From NCBI RefSeq assembly GCF_003172875.1, contig NZ_QGKM01000012.1, positions 1 to 44,363 of the forward strand: a stretch of DNA of 44,363 nucleotides, in the 5' to 3' direction. The notes beneath the pieces are model-generated. The model was not told the origin of the DNA and searched no databases. It was given only the letters and a program-made list of their open reading frames with translations. Positions within the stretch are counted from its first letter, which is position 1, and every line of letters begins with the position of its first letter. Made by a program: the position numbers and the translations under genes. The DNA comes from Leucothrix pacifica. Lineage in GTDB: Bacteria > Pseudomonadota > Gammaproteobacteria > Thiotrichales > Thiotrichaceae. Shown here in pieces: positions 33,273 to 41,613 of this stretch.

Positions 33273-34559
33273 ATGAAAGTTCATCTAAAAGCCTTGGGCT
33301 GTCGCCTGAATGAAGCAGAATTAGAGCAGTGGTCGCATGATTTTCGTGCAAAGGGACACGCGATGGTTCCTGACCACGAGGATGCTGATATTGTGGTGCT
33401 GAATACCTGTGCAGTAACAGCTGATGCGGGTAAAAAATCACGTAAGCTGATGAATCGCTTATATCGTGAGAATCCAGAATCAAAACTTGTTGTCAGTGGT
33501 TGCTATGCAACACTTGAGGCAGACAAGGTCGCTGAACACATGGGTGTCGATTTGGTGGTGCCAAACCCGCAAAAAGATAAACTTCCCGAACTTGTTATGG
33601 ATAAATTCGCTGGCAATGTAATGCCATTAGTAGCGATGGAGCCAGGTGAGAGCAGTTTATTTGCACGAGGACGCCAGCGAGCATTTATAAAGATTCAGGA
33701 TGGTTGTCGTTATCGTTGTACTTTTTGCATTGTCACAGTGGCACGCGGCGAAGAGAAAAGCCGTACATTGGCTGATATTATTGCTGAAGTGCAGCGTCTG
33801 CAGGAGCAGGGTATTCAAGAGATTGTACTCACAGGAGTGCATGTTGGTGGTTACGGTAGTGATTTGGATACATCACTATACGAACTGGTTAAGGCTATTC
33901 TAAGTGAAACAGATATCCCACGCATTCGGTTTGCCTCTGTTGAGCCTTGGGATCTTCCGGATGAGTTTTTTGCATTATTCGAAAACAATCGTTTACTGCC
34001 TCATATGCATCTGCCATTACAAAGTGGGTCGGACACAGTACTCAGAAGAATGTCACGTCGCTGTAAAACAGACTCCTTCCGGCACCTCGTGGAGCAGGCC
34101 AGACAAAGCGTGCCCGGTTTTAATGTGACTAGTGACATTATTGTTGGATTTCCGGGTGAAACGGAGGAAGAATGGCGACAAACCATGGAGTATGTGGAGT
34201 CAGTAGGTTTTGGTCATCTGCATATTTTCTCTTACTCCGCGAGAGAAGGCACTAAAGCAGCTCGCCTCAGTAATTCGGTTGAAGAGGCAGTCAAAAAAAT
34301 GCGCAGTCTTGAAATGCATCAGTTGGCTGAGCGTTTGAAGCAGGACTTTGCTAGCAGTCAGCTAGGGCAATCTGTACCTGTCTTATGGGAGCGCCAACGC
34401 ATAGAAGGCGGTAAGGCAAAGTATTCTGGTTACACGCCTAACTTCATGAAAGTTGAAACTTCTGTCAGTAATACGGTCTTATTAGAGAACCGCATCGTAG
34501 ATACTCGGCTGAGTGCATACAATGCCGAGAACCAGTCTCTGACAGGAATAGTAGAATGA
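33273..34559 (+). CDS. mtaB: tRNA t6A37 methylthiotransferase MtaB
   Basis: A radical-SAM enzyme of the MiaB/RimO group that turns t6A37 into ms2t6A37 in ANN-decoding tRNAs. 428 residues. The N-terminal UPF0004 domain holds three cluster cysteines: LGCRLNEAE, LNTCAVT and VSGCYAT. The radical-SAM motif is CRYRCTFC (CxxxCxxC), followed by GEEKSRTL, LTGVHVGGYG, HLPLQSGSD and DIIVGFPGE. A C-terminal TRAM-like segment ends the protein. The LGCRLNEAE opening and the lack of RimO or MiaB hallmarks favour MtaB. ATG 33273 has only a weak GTGAG. Its TGA overlaps the ATG of the next gene. Confidence 0.9.
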   Translation: MKVHLKALGCRLNEAELEQWSHDFRAKGHAMVPDHEDADIVVLNTCAVTADAGKKSRKLMNRLYRENPESKLVVSGCYATLEADKVAEHMGVDLVVPNPQKDKLPELVMDKFAGNVMPLVAMEPGESSLFARGRQRAFIKIQDGCRYRCTFCIVTVARGEEKSRTLADIIAEVQRLQEQGIQEIVLTGVHVGGYGSDLDTSLYELVKAILSETDIPRIRFASVEPWDLPDEFFALFENNRLLPHMHLPLQSGSDTVLRRMSRRCKTDSFRHLVEQARQSVPGFNVTSDIIVGFPGETEEEWRQTMEYVESVGFGHLHIFSYSAREGTKAARLSNSVEEAVKKMRSLEMHQLAERLKQDFASSQLGQSVPVLWERQRIEGGKAKYSGYTPNFMKVETSVSNTVLLENRIVDTRLSAYNAENQSLTGIVE

Positions 34560-35182
34560 TGACAAAAAGAAGCTTCACCTTTTTAAGTTTATTTTTGATG
34601 GTGATGTTCTTAACAGGCTGTAACGCCAAAACTCAAACGCCGGAATCTGTGGCAGCTGAATTTTGGCAGGCAGTAATTGATCAAGACATGGAGCAAGCCA
34701 AGTCACTGGCAAGCTGGGATAGTGTCGATTACCTAAAATATATTCGTTCAGGGCAGCTGAAACCTGAGCGTTATGAATTGGGTGAAGTGTTGAAAGGTGA
34801 TCGCACCGCTACCATCGAAACAATGCTTTATTCCCAGCCACAAGGTCAGGCAAGCGTAAAAATACCGGGTCGTACTGTCTTGCTTAGTACGGAGCATGGC
34901 TGGCGGGTTGATCTTAAAGAGACCATTGGAAGTACGGTCAAAGAAACTGTTGGCACTGTTTTTGATCAGCTCAATAATTTAATGCAGGATGGACTGAAAG
35001 GGCTGGATAAGCAGTTGTCTGAATCAATGAAAGGCTTTGACAAGCAGCTCTCCGACACGATGGAAGAGGTTGGCAAGGCGCTGGAAAAGGGTACTGAAGA
35101 ACTCCGCAAAGAGTTAGAAAAATCTCCTTTTAATGATATAACGCCTACACCTCAGCAAGTGCCGGAAGGGCAACGGATTTAG
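34556..35182 (+). CDS. Predicted lipoprotein with a helical heptad/hendecad tail
   Basis: 208 residues. The signal peptide ends in a classic lipobox LTGC (cysteine near residue 22). A small NTF2/DUF4878-like domain may follow (PESVAAEFWQAVIDQDMEQAKSLAS), then a long helix with an 11-residue repeat: GLDKQLSESMK, GFDKQLSDTME, EVGKALEKGTE. This suggests an extended amphipathic or coiled-coil stalk in the periplasm. The ATG overlaps the mtaB stop (ATGA), so translation is coupled to a tRNA-modification gene for no obvious reason. Function unknown. Confidence 0.8.
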   Translation: MMTKRSFTFLSLFLMVMFLTGCNAKTQTPESVAAEFWQAVIDQDMEQAKSLASWDSVDYLKYIRSGQLKPERYELGEVLKGDRTATIETMLYSQPQGQASVKIPGRTVLLSTEHGWRVDLKETIGSTVKETVGTVFDQLNNLMQDGLKGLDKQLSESMKGFDKQLSDTMEEVGKALEKGTEELRKELEKSPFNDITPTPQQVPEGQRI

Positions 35183-35193
35183 TCAATAATTGT

Positions 35194-35787
35194 TTATAGA
35201 TCGTCTGTGCTCAGGTACTGACTTTGTAAGGCAATCTGATCGACCGCAACATCCCAGTCTTGGGGTGTTTGTGGTTCAATTAATTGAAAATCGTAAGCAA
35301 ATCCTATCAGTAATGGTGAGCTGTTTTCATCTTTTTTGAAAGCAAAGGTTCTGTCATAAAATCCACCGCCCATGCCTATACGGTTCCCCCGAGAGTCGAC
35401 ACCAACTAATGGTGCAATAACGACATCTAGTTGACTGGGGTCATGTAGAAGCGATGCTGTCGCGACATCAGGCTCAGGAATCCGAAACCGGTTTAAAACC
35501 ATCTGTGTGTTCTCATCATAGCGGGCGAAAGCTAAATGATTTTCTTTATGTTCAGATAGAATTGGCAGATAGAAATGCTTGTCCTGATATGCATCGATTA
35601 GTTGTAATGGGGTAGGGTCAGCCTCACCCCTGACAGGCAAGTAAAACGCTATGTGACCTGCGTTGTCGAGTACACCACTGTTCACAATTTGCTGACAGAT
35701 TTGTGCGGAGTAATTGGTTTGTTGTTGCTTTGTTAGTGATTGACGCTTGGTTTGAATACGTTTTCTGATTTCAGACTGATGACTCAT
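35194..35787 (-). CDS. 5-formyltetrahydrofolate cyclo-ligase
   Basis: Converts 5-formyl-THF to 5,10-methenyl-THF using ATP (ygfA/fau family). 197 residues. Seen are a basic N-terminal helix with RKRIQTKRQSL, FYLPVRGEADPTPL, the region RFRIPEPD, and the diagnostic GNRIGMGGGFYDRTFA, then LIGFAYDFQLI. I start at ATG 35787, with GAGGT about 9 nt upstream; a longer frame adds 32 unlikely residues. In E. coli this gene lies downstream of 6S RNA, but the 130-bp gap here is too short to hold one. It is convergent with the lipoprotein gene, 11 bp apart. Confidence 0.94.
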   Translation of the reverse strand: MSHQSEIRKRIQTKRQSLTKQQQTNYSAQICQQIVNSGVLDNAGHIAFYLPVRGEADPTPLQLIDAYQDKHFYLPILSEHKENHLAFARYDENTQMVLNRFRIPEPDVATASLLHDPSQLDVVIAPLVGVDSRGNRIGMGGGFYDRTFAFKKDENSSPLLIGFAYDFQLIEPQTPQDWDVAVDQIALQSQYLSTDDL

Positions 35788-35844
35788 AGGTGGCTTACCT
35801 CTTGTTTTCGCTATCTTGCGACAGGATATAAAACAATACCACCT

Positions 35845-35881
35845 ATAAAAATGGCCTCTATTCCAAAACCGGAATGAGGCC
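35845..35881 (-). terminator. Intrinsic terminator of the mltD-like gene
   Basis: On the minus strand GGCCTCATTCC (35871-35881) pairs with GGAATAGAGGCC (35853-35864), with one bulge, followed by ATTTTTAT. The cyclo-ligase start is 58 bp beyond it. Confidence 0.88.
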
Positions 35882-35917
35882 ATGAGACTAATTGTGATTC
35901 ATTATTCAAGACACTGA

Positions 35918-37639
35918 CTAAATTAAGCGAAGGCGTGTTCCAACTCTAATTGTATTAGAGCGCATCCGGTTAAGACGCTTCAGTTTATTCACGGTAAGGC
36001 CGTGGCGCATTGCGATGCGATATAAAGTCTCACCACGCTTCACGCGATGTGTGCGGTAACGTGACTTCCTTTTGGTGCTTTTCTTGTACTTCTTTTTATA
36101 GCGAGTACTAGTCGCCCGAATACTGACCGGACGCTCCGCAGGAAGTTGGTGGATAACATGCGCCAGGCGACCTGCCTGACTTCTTGGTAGCAGAATGCGT
36201 CCGCTGACTCTTGGGGTAGTTACACCCTTTAGGAAGTTCGGATTCAGACTCGTTAAAGTGTCTGACGGCAAGCCCGCATGCATTGCAGCTTTGCGAAGGT
36301 TAACCGGCTTATTTACATTAATCTCAACCAGCTTCGGCATATTTGGTGTTCTTGGTAAGCGGAATCCGAATACATGAGGACGCGAAATAATTTGCTTGTA
36401 TGCTAGGAGACGTGGCACGTACTCACGCGTCTCACGAGGCAGTCTTATACTCCAGTAGTCTGTTTTACGACCACGAGCACGGTTGTAACGAATCGCTCTG
36501 CTAACGCGACCTTCACCGGCGTTATATGCTGCCAATGCAAGGAACCAATCACCTTTAAACTGACGATGTAGTTTTTGTAGGTAATCCAGTGCAGCTCGTG
36601 TTGATTCTAATGCGTCCATTCGACCATCAAATCCACGGTTCTGCTTCAGTCCGTACAGTTTTCCGGTAGAAGGAATGAACTGCCACATACCCGCTGCACC
36701 AGCATGTGAATGAGCAGTATTGACGTAGGCACTCTCAACAAATGGAAGTAGTGCAAGCTCAGTTGGCATCCGACGGCGTTTTAGCTCATTAACAACGATA
36801 TGCAGATAGTCGCTAGCGCGGTTTGCAATACGCTGTAAACGCTCCGGATTCTTACCGTAGTCACGGATAAACTTTTTTACCTGACTATGGTTTGCATAGT
36901 GAGGCATTTGGTAACCCGCTTTAATGTGATTCCACATGTCTTCATGCGGTGCATGAGGTAGTTGTCTGGCTACCTTACTTTTGCTTGCGGCAGCAGCGGG
37001 TACAAAACGTGGTGGAGCAGAAACTTGTCTGAAAGCTGCAGTTCTTTGAACTGCAGGTGCGCGCTGTTTTTTAGGTGCCATACCTGCTAACTCAAGCAGG
37101 ACTTGCTCATATGCAGGGTTATTCAGTATGGAATCAGGCTGATGGCTAACTTTGTAAGCTTGTGATCTGTTAGCGCGAGCCGGCTGGTATTGTTTCTGAA
37201 CAGCTCTGGGTGCAACAACGCGTGATGCTGCTGATTTAGGTGAAACATACACTGAGCGCTTTGCTGCGATTGTTTGCCTAGGCTGTTGTGGCTGGCTGTA
37301 ATCAGAGTTGTTTAGCAGGATACTTGCTGCATAAATCAGATCATTATCATTGTGTTTAGGTGCAGGGCGTGGCACTGAACGTGGCGCAGGAAAGTTAAGT
37401 GCTTGAGCTTGAGCGACCGGACGAGCGACTTGTCTTGTCAGTTGTCTGTTTTGATACTGATAATTACGAGTCCGTGTGCCACTAAGAAAGGCAACTTCCT
37501 CTTGTACAATCGTCGGTGAACTCGCTGCAGCCTGAGTGGGAATAGACTTGATTCTGTTTGTTCCGACACTACACCCCGTGATAGCGGACATGGAGATAGT
37601 CGCTGCGATAGCAAACGCTAAATTTCTTTGCTGGCCCAT
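35918..37639 (-). CDS. mltD: Membrane-bound lytic murein transglycosylase, MltD-like
   Basis: Cleaves peptidoglycan glycan strands to leave 1,6-anhydro-muropeptides. 573 residues. The signal peptide has a lipobox-like ITGC (C23), so it is probably a lipoprotein. A long low-complexity Ala/Gln/Arg/Pro segment (about 40-210) is unusual compared with E. coli MltD. The SLT domain follows, with the catalytic Glu in LPFVESAYVN, then SHAGAAGMWQFIPSTG, LAAYNAGEGRV and RETREYVPRLLA. One clear C-terminal LysM domain (HRVKRGETLYRIAMRHGLTV) binds the wall, with a degenerate segment before it. AAGGG lies 7 nt before ATG 37639. Divergent from the methyltransferase gene. Confidence 0.93.
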   Translation of the reverse strand: MGQQRNLAFAIAATISMSAITGCSVGTNRIKSIPTQAAASSPTIVQEEVAFLSGTRTRNYQYQNRQLTRQVARPVAQAQALNFPAPRSVPRPAPKHNDNDLIYAASILLNNSDYSQPQQPRQTIAAKRSVYVSPKSAASRVVAPRAVQKQYQPARANRSQAYKVSHQPDSILNNPAYEQVLLELAGMAPKKQRAPAVQRTAAFRQVSAPPRFVPAAAASKSKVARQLPHAPHEDMWNHIKAGYQMPHYANHSQVKKFIRDYGKNPERLQRIANRASDYLHIVVNELKRRRMPTELALLPFVESAYVNTAHSHAGAAGMWQFIPSTGKLYGLKQNRGFDGRMDALESTRAALDYLQKLHRQFKGDWFLALAAYNAGEGRVSRAIRYNRARGRKTDYWSIRLPRETREYVPRLLAYKQIISRPHVFGFRLPRTPNMPKLVEINVNKPVNLRKAAMHAGLPSDTLTSLNPNFLKGVTTPRVSGRILLPRSQAGRLAHVIHQLPAERPVSIRATSTRYKKKYKKSTKRKSRYRTHRVKRGETLYRIAMRHGLTVNKLKRLNRMRSNTIRVGTRLRLI

Positions 37640-37753
37640 TTTTATACCCTTTCCACCCCCTTTGATCCGGGCGGATTATTATTATTCTTGCGGTTTGTGT
37701 TTTGATATTCTGAGCTGATCTTAAGTGGGGTTGACTTAGCATAAGCTTAACAG

Positions 37754-37776
37754 CCAGACAATTACACTTGGTCTGG
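37754..37776. promoter_or_regulatory. Dyad in the mltD/methyltransferase divergent region
   Basis: CCAGAC (37754-37759) and GTCTGG (37771-37776) form a perfect inverted repeat 11 bp apart, directly followed by TATTAT. It may be an operator over a promoter; no regulator is implied by neighbours. Confidence 0.3.
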
Positions 37777-37861
37777 TATTATTCATTGATGAGGTGGTCA
37801 AATAATCCCTACACACTTGGATGGGATTCTAGTAGGATTTAAAAGTGTGGAGAGCAATATT

Positions 37862-38602
37862 ATGCAAACAAGTGACGCCAATCTGGCCTTATGTAAAAAC
37901 TGGTACGAGTCTTTAGCGGGTAAACAGGCTTTATCGGAGCTGGATGCACTCTGTGCAAGTTATATGTCAGAAATCTTTGGCTACTACGCACTTGAAATGG
38001 GAGCGCTCAGTGGCCACACCCATTTTGCAGAACATTCACGTGTTGCTTTTAGTACCTCCTTAGGCATGGATCCCGCGACCAATGATGTGATTGCAACGCC
38101 GGAACAACTGCCTATCGAAACGGATAATATTGATTTGGTACTTGCTAGTCATGTGTTGGAGTCTAGTTATGATCCACATCAGGTGCTTCGTGAAATCGAC
38201 CGGATTCTGGTTCCGGAAGGGCAACTGATACTGATTGGTTTTAACCCATGGTCTCTCATGAGGTCTGGTAGACAGTTACGTAAGAAAGGTGATTTACCCG
38301 TCATGTCGCGCGTTCGTGACTGGTTTGCCTTACTTGGTTTTGAAATGATGGATGTTCAATATCTGGGGTTTCGTCCGGCATTGCAAAATGAAAAACTCTA
38401 CCAGCGATTGTCCTGGATGGAGTCCTTCGGTAAAGTTGCGATGCCTTTATTTAGTAACTTATATGTTATTCATGCGAAGAAGCAAGTGATAGCCAGAAGG
38501 CCTTACAAGAAAGTGTGGAAAGCGCCGGTGCTGTTATCAGGTGGTAAAGTCGCATTAAACCGTACAGCACAGCGGGTACGGAAAGAAAACTTCTCGGGTT
38601 AA
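37862..38602 (+). CDS. SAM-dependent methyltransferase (Methyltransf_11, YafS-like)
   Basis: A 246-residue class I methyltransferase-like protein of the group found beside rnhA and dnaQ in gammaproteobacteria (yafS in E. coli). The core has [20 protein letters not shown] (motif around the post-II acidic strand), [22 protein letters not shown] and NPWSLM. Motif I is poorly conserved ([14 protein letters not shown], with no clear GxGxG), so catalytic ability is uncertain. ATG 37862 has GGAG 9 nt upstream; an alternative TTG at 37817 would add 15 residues. It leads the operon with rnhA and probably dnaQ. gloB, which lies between mltD and this gene in E. coli, is absent. Confidence 0.85.
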   Translation: MQTSDANLALCKNWYESLAGKQALSELDALCASYMSEIFGYYALEMGALSGHTHFAEHSRVAFSTSLGMDPATNDVIATPEQLPIETDNIDLVLASHVLESSYDPHQVLREIDRILVPEGQLILIGFNPWSLMRSGRQLRKKGDLPVMSRVRDWFALLGFEMMDVQYLGFRPALQNEKLYQRLSWMESFGKVAMPLFSNLYVIHAKKQVIARRPYKKVWKAPVLLSGGKVALNRTAQRVRKENFSG

Positions 38603-38627
38603 TACACCCACGGAACACTCAAATACT

Positions 38628-39080
38628 ATGACAACAATGAAAACAGTTGAACTGTTTACGGACGGCGGCTGCCGTGGAAATCCTGGTCCGGGCGGCTGGG
38701 GTGCTCTACTGCGATTCGGTGAGCACGAAAAAGAGCTCTATGGCTATGAGCCTGAAACAACTAACAATCGTATGGAGTTAATGGCGGCAATAGCAGGGCT
38801 TGAAACGCTTAACACGCCGTGTAAAGTCAGCCTGACAACCGACTCCCAGTATGTACGACAAGGAATTACCAGCTGGATCACTAATTGGAAAGCTAAGGGT
38901 TGGAAAACAGCGGCAAAGAAGCCGGTGAAAAATAAAGACCTTTGGCAGAGGCTGGATGCCGCCTGCGAAAAACACACCGTGGAATGGCACTGGGTGAAGG
39001 GGCACAGTGGACATGCGGAAAATGAGCGTGTCGATGAGTTGGCGAATAAGGCCATGGACGAAAAGTCAGGAAATTGCTGA
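38628..39080 (+). CDS. rnhA: Ribonuclease HI
   Basis: Degrades the RNA strand of RNA-DNA hybrids (primers, R-loops). 150 residues. All four carboxylate ligands of the DEDD site are seen: the Asp in [17 protein letters not shown], the Glu in NNRMELMA, the Asp in LTTDSQYV, and the Asp in NERVDELAN. The catalytic His is in [14 protein letters not shown]. It lies 25 bp after the methyltransferase gene and 40 bp before dnaQ. Confidence 0.98.
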   Translation: MTTMKTVELFTDGGCRGNPGPGGWGALLRFGEHEKELYGYEPETTNNRMELMAAIAGLETLNTPCKVSLTTDSQYVRQGITSWITNWKAKGWKTAAKKPVKNKDLWQRLDAACEKHTVEWHWVKGHSGHAENERVDELANKAMDEKSGNC

Positions 39081-39120
39081 GTAATCGGTATTCTTTAGAG
39101 AAGCGGTAAGGACAAAGAGC

Positions 39121-39828
39121 ATGGCTAGACAGATCATTATGGATACTGAAACAACTGGTATCGAAATAAAAGCAGGCAATAAGATCATTGAAATCGGTTG
39201 TGTTGAGATGATTGATCGTAAATTTACCGGACATAACTATCACCAATATCTCAATGCAGATCGTGACAGTGAAGAGGGCGCATTAAAAGTCCACGGAATT
39301 ACGACGGAATTCTTAGCGGACAAGCCACGCTTTCATGAGGTGGTTGCTGACTTTATTGACTACATCAAAGGTGCTGAACTCATTATTCACAACGCCCCAT
39401 TTGATATTGGTTTTTTGAATCATGAGCTGAGTTTAGTGGATGCTTCCTGGGGGAAGATTGAAGATATTTGTACCATAATTGATTCTTTGGTGATGGCGCG
39501 CGATATGTTCCCTAGTCAGCGAAATAGTCTGGATGCACTGTGTAAGCGTTTTGACATTAATAACTCGCACCGTGAGTTGCATGGCGCACTCCTTGACTCT
39601 GAGATACTCGGTGATGTTTATCTGGCGATGACAGGTGGACAGGTCACGCTGAGCCTGGATACTAAAGCTGCGAAAACAACTGAGACTGAAGAATCAGAAG
39701 TGGTTGGAAGTATTTCATTACCAACCGATGCGCTACGAGTCATCAGTGCTAATGCAGATGAGCTGCAAGCACATAATGAGCGTATGGAAGCAATTGTTAA
39801 GCAGTCGGGCAAAACGCTCTGGCAATAA
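39121..39828 (+). CDS. dnaQ: DNA polymerase III epsilon subunit (3'-5' proofreading exonuclease)
   Basis: Proofreading exonuclease of the replicative polymerase. 235 residues. The DEDDh motifs are: MDTETTG (Exo I), HNAPFDIGFLNHEL (Exo II), and SHRELHGALLDSEIL (Exo III with catalytic His and Asp). The C-terminal segment after about 185, which binds the alpha subunit, contains LPTDALRVISANADELQ, which could carry the clamp-binding contact as well. AAGGA lies about 8 nt before ATG 39121. It is convergent with the PAP2 gene, 13 bp away. Confidence 0.97.
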   Translation: MARQIIMDTETTGIEIKAGNKIIEIGCVEMIDRKFTGHNYHQYLNADRDSEEGALKVHGITTEFLADKPRFHEVVADFIDYIKGAELIIHNAPFDIGFLNHELSLVDASWGKIEDICTIIDSLVMARDMFPSQRNSLDALCKRFDINNSHRELHGALLDSEILGDVYLAMTGGQVTLSLDTKAAKTTETEESEVVGSISLPTDALRVISANADELQAHNERMEAIVKQSGKTLWQ

Positions 39829-39841
39829 GACTTAAACCTCG

Positions 39842-40603
39842 TCAACCTTTCTGACGGTGCATTAACTCTGTCAAACTTCTCAAGCTGTAGGCGATTGCAA
39901 ACAGGGAGATTGCCGTGCTCAACCATTGCGCTTGTGGGTAGGGTGTTTTGTTGATGACTGCCCATATGGCACCGAGCAGAACGATGCCATACAGTGCCAT
40001 TTGTACGTACGGCTGCATATTTGACTCAAGACGACTGTTGAGTGAGACTGCCAACCACGCCACTAGCCATCCTATTAGCGCACCAAACACGAGATCCATA
40101 GGCCAATGCACACCCACAGCAATGCGGCTGAGTGCAATGAATGCGGCCAGCGTAAATAACAAACGGCTGGTTAAGTTCACTTGGTTCCAAAAACTAATGA
40201 CCCCCATCATGGCAAAAATCGTGATGGTGTGACCAGAAGGAAAGCTAGGGGATTGAACATCAGGTCCTATCAGAAAGAAATCCTTTGGTGGCAGGACATT
40301 ATTGGGTCGTGGGATATCAAAACCATGTTTTAAACTGTAGTTAGCAATAACGGCAATGACCGAGCAAATTAACAGTGCACGAACAAAATTCACCTGCCTA
40401 AACAAAATAACAAACGTTAACAATGGTACTACCCATGGATCAGCAAGTGTGGTTATAAATTGCCAAAAACCTTGCGGTAGTAGTTGTAGCGTTTTGTTTA
40501 GAAATGTAAACAATGGCTCATTGACGCCTGACAGCCACATGACAAGCAATAATACGAATAGACTAATAGTCGTCTTAAGGGGAAACAGAGGGGCTGTTTT
40601 CAT
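39842..40603 (-). CDS. PAP2-family membrane phosphatase
   Basis: A 253-residue integral membrane phosphatase with about six helices. The PAP2 signature is complete: KHGFDIPRP (KxxxxxxRP), SFPSGHT (PSGH), and SRIAVGVHWPMD (SRxxxxxHxxxD). Relatives act on phosphatidic acid, undecaprenyl or PG-phosphates at the periplasmic face; which one is unknown. The start is ATG 40603, whose bases overlap the TGA of the preceding DUF423 gene (ATGA), so the two are translationally coupled; an ATG 12 codons earlier lies inside that gene. Its last helices are followed by a short basic tail. Confidence 0.92.
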   Translation of the reverse strand: MKTAPLFPLKTTISLFVLLLVMWLSGVNEPLFTFLNKTLQLLPQGFWQFITTLADPWVVPLLTFVILFRQVNFVRALLICSVIAVIANYSLKHGFDIPRPNNVLPPKDFFLIGPDVQSPSFPSGHTITIFAMMGVISFWNQVNLTSRLLFTLAAFIALSRIAVGVHWPMDLVFGALIGWLVAWLAVSLNSRLESNMQPYVQMALYGIVLLGAIWAVINKTPYPQAQWLSTAISLFAIAYSLRSLTELMHRQKG

Positions 40604-40983
40604 GATTGTTTTACCGCTGCGATTAGCATTGCCAGCCATGCTAATATCATAAATAGACCACCCACGGGGGTGATCATTGCGAAGGTCTTAATGTTTGTGA
40701 GCACATAGCAATACAGACTGCCGGAAAATAACAGAGTCCCCAGTAGCATTGACCAACCACTTATAGTTAACCATTTAAGCGATAAACCATATTTGGATAG
40801 CAGGAACACCGAGATTAGCCCGAGTGCGTGGTAGAATTGGTAGCGTGCGGCGGTTTCGAAGGTTGCAAGCAGTTTTACATCCTGCAGATGCTTCTCAAGA
40901 CTGTGCGCACCAAATGCACCGAATATGACACTCAGTGCGGCCAGTGCGGCACCAAATATCAAAAACTTTTTAAATTCAGGCAC
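40600..40983 (-). CDS. DUF423 family inner-membrane protein (YgdD-like)
   Basis: A 127-residue protein with four transmembrane helices. DUF423 features are FGAALAALSVIFGAFGAHSLEKHL at the N-terminus and FETAARYQFYHALGL in the middle, with SGSLYCYVLT and ITPVGGLFMILAW later. Function unknown in the family. The start is GTG at 40983 with GAGGG about 6 nt upstream. It begins the two-gene operon with PAP2. Only 11 bp separate it from the divergent gene at 40995, so one of the two promoters must lie inside the opposite gene. Confidence 0.92.
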   Translation of the reverse strand: MPEFKKFLIFGAALAALSVIFGAFGAHSLEKHLQDVKLLATFETAARYQFYHALGLISVFLLSKYGLSLKWLTISGWSMLLGTLLFSGSLYCYVLTNIKTFAMITPVGGLFMILAWLAMLIAAVKQS

Positions 40984-40994
40984 AAAGAACCCTC

Positions 40995-41522
40995 ATGACG
41001 GATAAACGATTGTTGTACCGCGTCATCATAAAGCTGATGGCGGTTTCAGGCATTATTGCACTACTATTCGTGTTTTTAAATGCAACGTTTAATAGTGGCT
41101 TGGAAACTGAAGAGGTGGAAGTCATGCCTGATGAAATAATCAGTCTGAAATTGGCGATGGTGACGAGTACTGAGCCGACGAATGTGGTGTGGAATAACCA
41201 ACGAGTTGCTGTGATTAAGCGTGATGGCGCTCAGCAAATGCAGCTGATTCAGGCGACCAGCAAATCTCCTTCAGCGAGTGCTAACTCCGTTGAACAACAT
41301 CCCTGGCGATCCATTGATGTGAGTTACTTTGTATATATGGACAAAGGCGACTCGGGGCATTGCCCACTATTTTTCGATGGTGATAGTTTCAAAGATACTT
41401 GTAGTGGCAATCGCTTTGATCTTACCGGAAGACAAATTGGTGGTAGCCGAACTTTGAAAATCCCACCACATTATTATGCTCAGGCAGGTGAGTTGGTGAT
41501 TGGCCGATGGAAGGCCAACTAA
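40995..41522 (+). CDS. Membrane-anchored Rieske-like protein lacking canonical [2Fe-2S] ligands
   Basis: 175 residues: a short N-terminus, one transmembrane helix (about 11-30), then a soluble domain. Its C-terminal part resembles the cytochrome bc1 Rieske protein: RFDLTGRQIGG, KIPPHYYA and ELVIGRW are the strands that follow the second cluster-binding box. The boxes themselves are altered. Box 1 (CTHLGC) is represented only by GHCPLFF with C123, and box 2 (CxCHGS) by DTCSGN with C136, so the two His ligands and other cysteines are not conserved. C123 and C136 could form a disulfide. The region before the domain (50-110) is of unknown fold. It is likely a non-redox, periplasm-facing derivative of the Rieske fold. 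ATG 40995 has no strong Shine-Dalgarno. Confidence 0.7.
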   Translation: MTDKRLLYRVIIKLMAVSGIIALLFVFLNATFNSGLETEEVEVMPDEIISLKLAMVTSTEPTNVVWNNQRVAVIKRDGAQQMQLIQATSKSPSASANSVEQHPWRSIDVSYFVYMDKGDSGHCPLFFDGDSFKDTCSGNRFDLTGRQIGGSRTLKIPPHYYAQAGELVIGRWKAN

Positions 41523-41613
41523 AAGTGTAGCCTGTACAGGTGACATTACTTATTTGCTTAGTGTAATAATGGCCAGTACACTGGGGTAATTACAATATTT
41601 TCAGAATCATACT

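Noticed and set aside
35788-35917. 6S RNA (ssrS) upstream of the 5-formyl-THF cyclo-ligase gene
   Set aside because: The gap is 130 bp and mostly taken by the terminator of the mltD-like gene; 6S RNA needs about 180 nt.
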